Source: an uncultured Alphaproteobacteria bacterium (GTDB lineage: Bacteria; Pseudomonadota; Alphaproteobacteria; CASFRQ01; SAAU01). Taken from it: 5,823 nucleotides of DNA. This document shows positions 5,683-5,823 of this stretch, piece by piece (position 1 is the stretch's first letter; each line of letters begins with the position of its first letter). The translations under genes and the position numbers were made by a program. The stretch spans positions 1 to 5,823 of the forward strand of contig CASFRQ010000168.1 of assembly GCA_949296785.1 (NCBI GenBank). The letters are read 5' to 3'. The notes under the pieces were generated by a model that ran no database searches, had not been told where the DNA came from, and saw nothing but the letters and a program-made list of their open reading frames with translations.

Positions 5683-5719
5683 AAAAACAGCCTTTAAGTT
5701 TTCTTAAAGGCTGTTTTTT
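5683..5719 (+). terminator. Intrinsic terminator of the 100-codon small gene
   Basis: AAAAACAGCCTTTAAG pairs with its exact complement CTTAAAGGCTGTTTTT (16 bp) around a TTTT loop and ends in six T. The flanking A/T tracts make it usable on the minus strand too. Confidence 0.93.
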
Positions 5720-5823
5720 ACGGGATGGAAGGAAGGATAAAAACAAATTTTTTTATAGAAACATTATAAATTTTATTCGCTGTTTCGTGCCGAAAGAAGA
5801 ATCTACGGCCAAGGAAGTTTACA

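Noticed and set aside
5720..5823. Start of a further gene (GTG at 5787) or 3' end of a minus-strand gene stopping at 5720-5718
   Set aside because: The GTG has no ribosome binding site. The minus frame is open for only 34 AT-rich codons to the edge and resembles no family. The bidirectional terminator next to it fits a convergent gene, but evidence is too thin to call one.

Overview
The window looks like bacterial chromosome, most likely from an AT-leaning, possibly host-associated alphaproteobacterium. The main reason is the helicase: its core wording (LGTFHRLGLKILRRHA, GDDDQSIYSWRGAE, NILRFTKDFPEAKVIRLE) reads like alphaproteobacterial UvrD. The leucyl-tRNA synthetase at the left edge does not read like the usual alphaproteobacterial version, so the placement is an inference of moderate strength.

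Layout, all genes on the + strand. (1) 1-1518: the C-terminal ~505 codons of leuS, cut by the window edge and closed by an intrinsic terminator at 1547-1575. (2) 1576-2508: 933 bases without a convincing protein gene. This stretch holds a promoter-like pair (1668-1696), several inverted repeats, a degenerate ~95-base repeat and a good terminator-like hairpin (2141-2168). Together these suggest a structured untranslated RNA of about 465 nt, or the remains of a decayed element. The helicase promoter is at the far end. (3) 2509-4893: a complete UvrD/PcrA superfamily 1A DNA helicase (794 aa) with all motifs and the C-terminal Tudor-like domain. (4) 4904-5719: two consecutive small genes (80 and 100 codons), each with its own TTGACA promoter, strong ribosome binding site and strong intrinsic terminator. 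The two proteins appear to be diverged paralogues. (5) 5720-5823: no assignable gene.

leuS and uvrD are unrelated housekeeping functions (translation; DNA repair and replication) and are not in one operon. The small-gene pair is the most unusual part. An identical 21-base block containing the -35 box precedes both genes, although their coding sequences have diverged strongly. The second gene carries a recent internal 60-base duplication. I do not recognise this small-protein family and assign no function.
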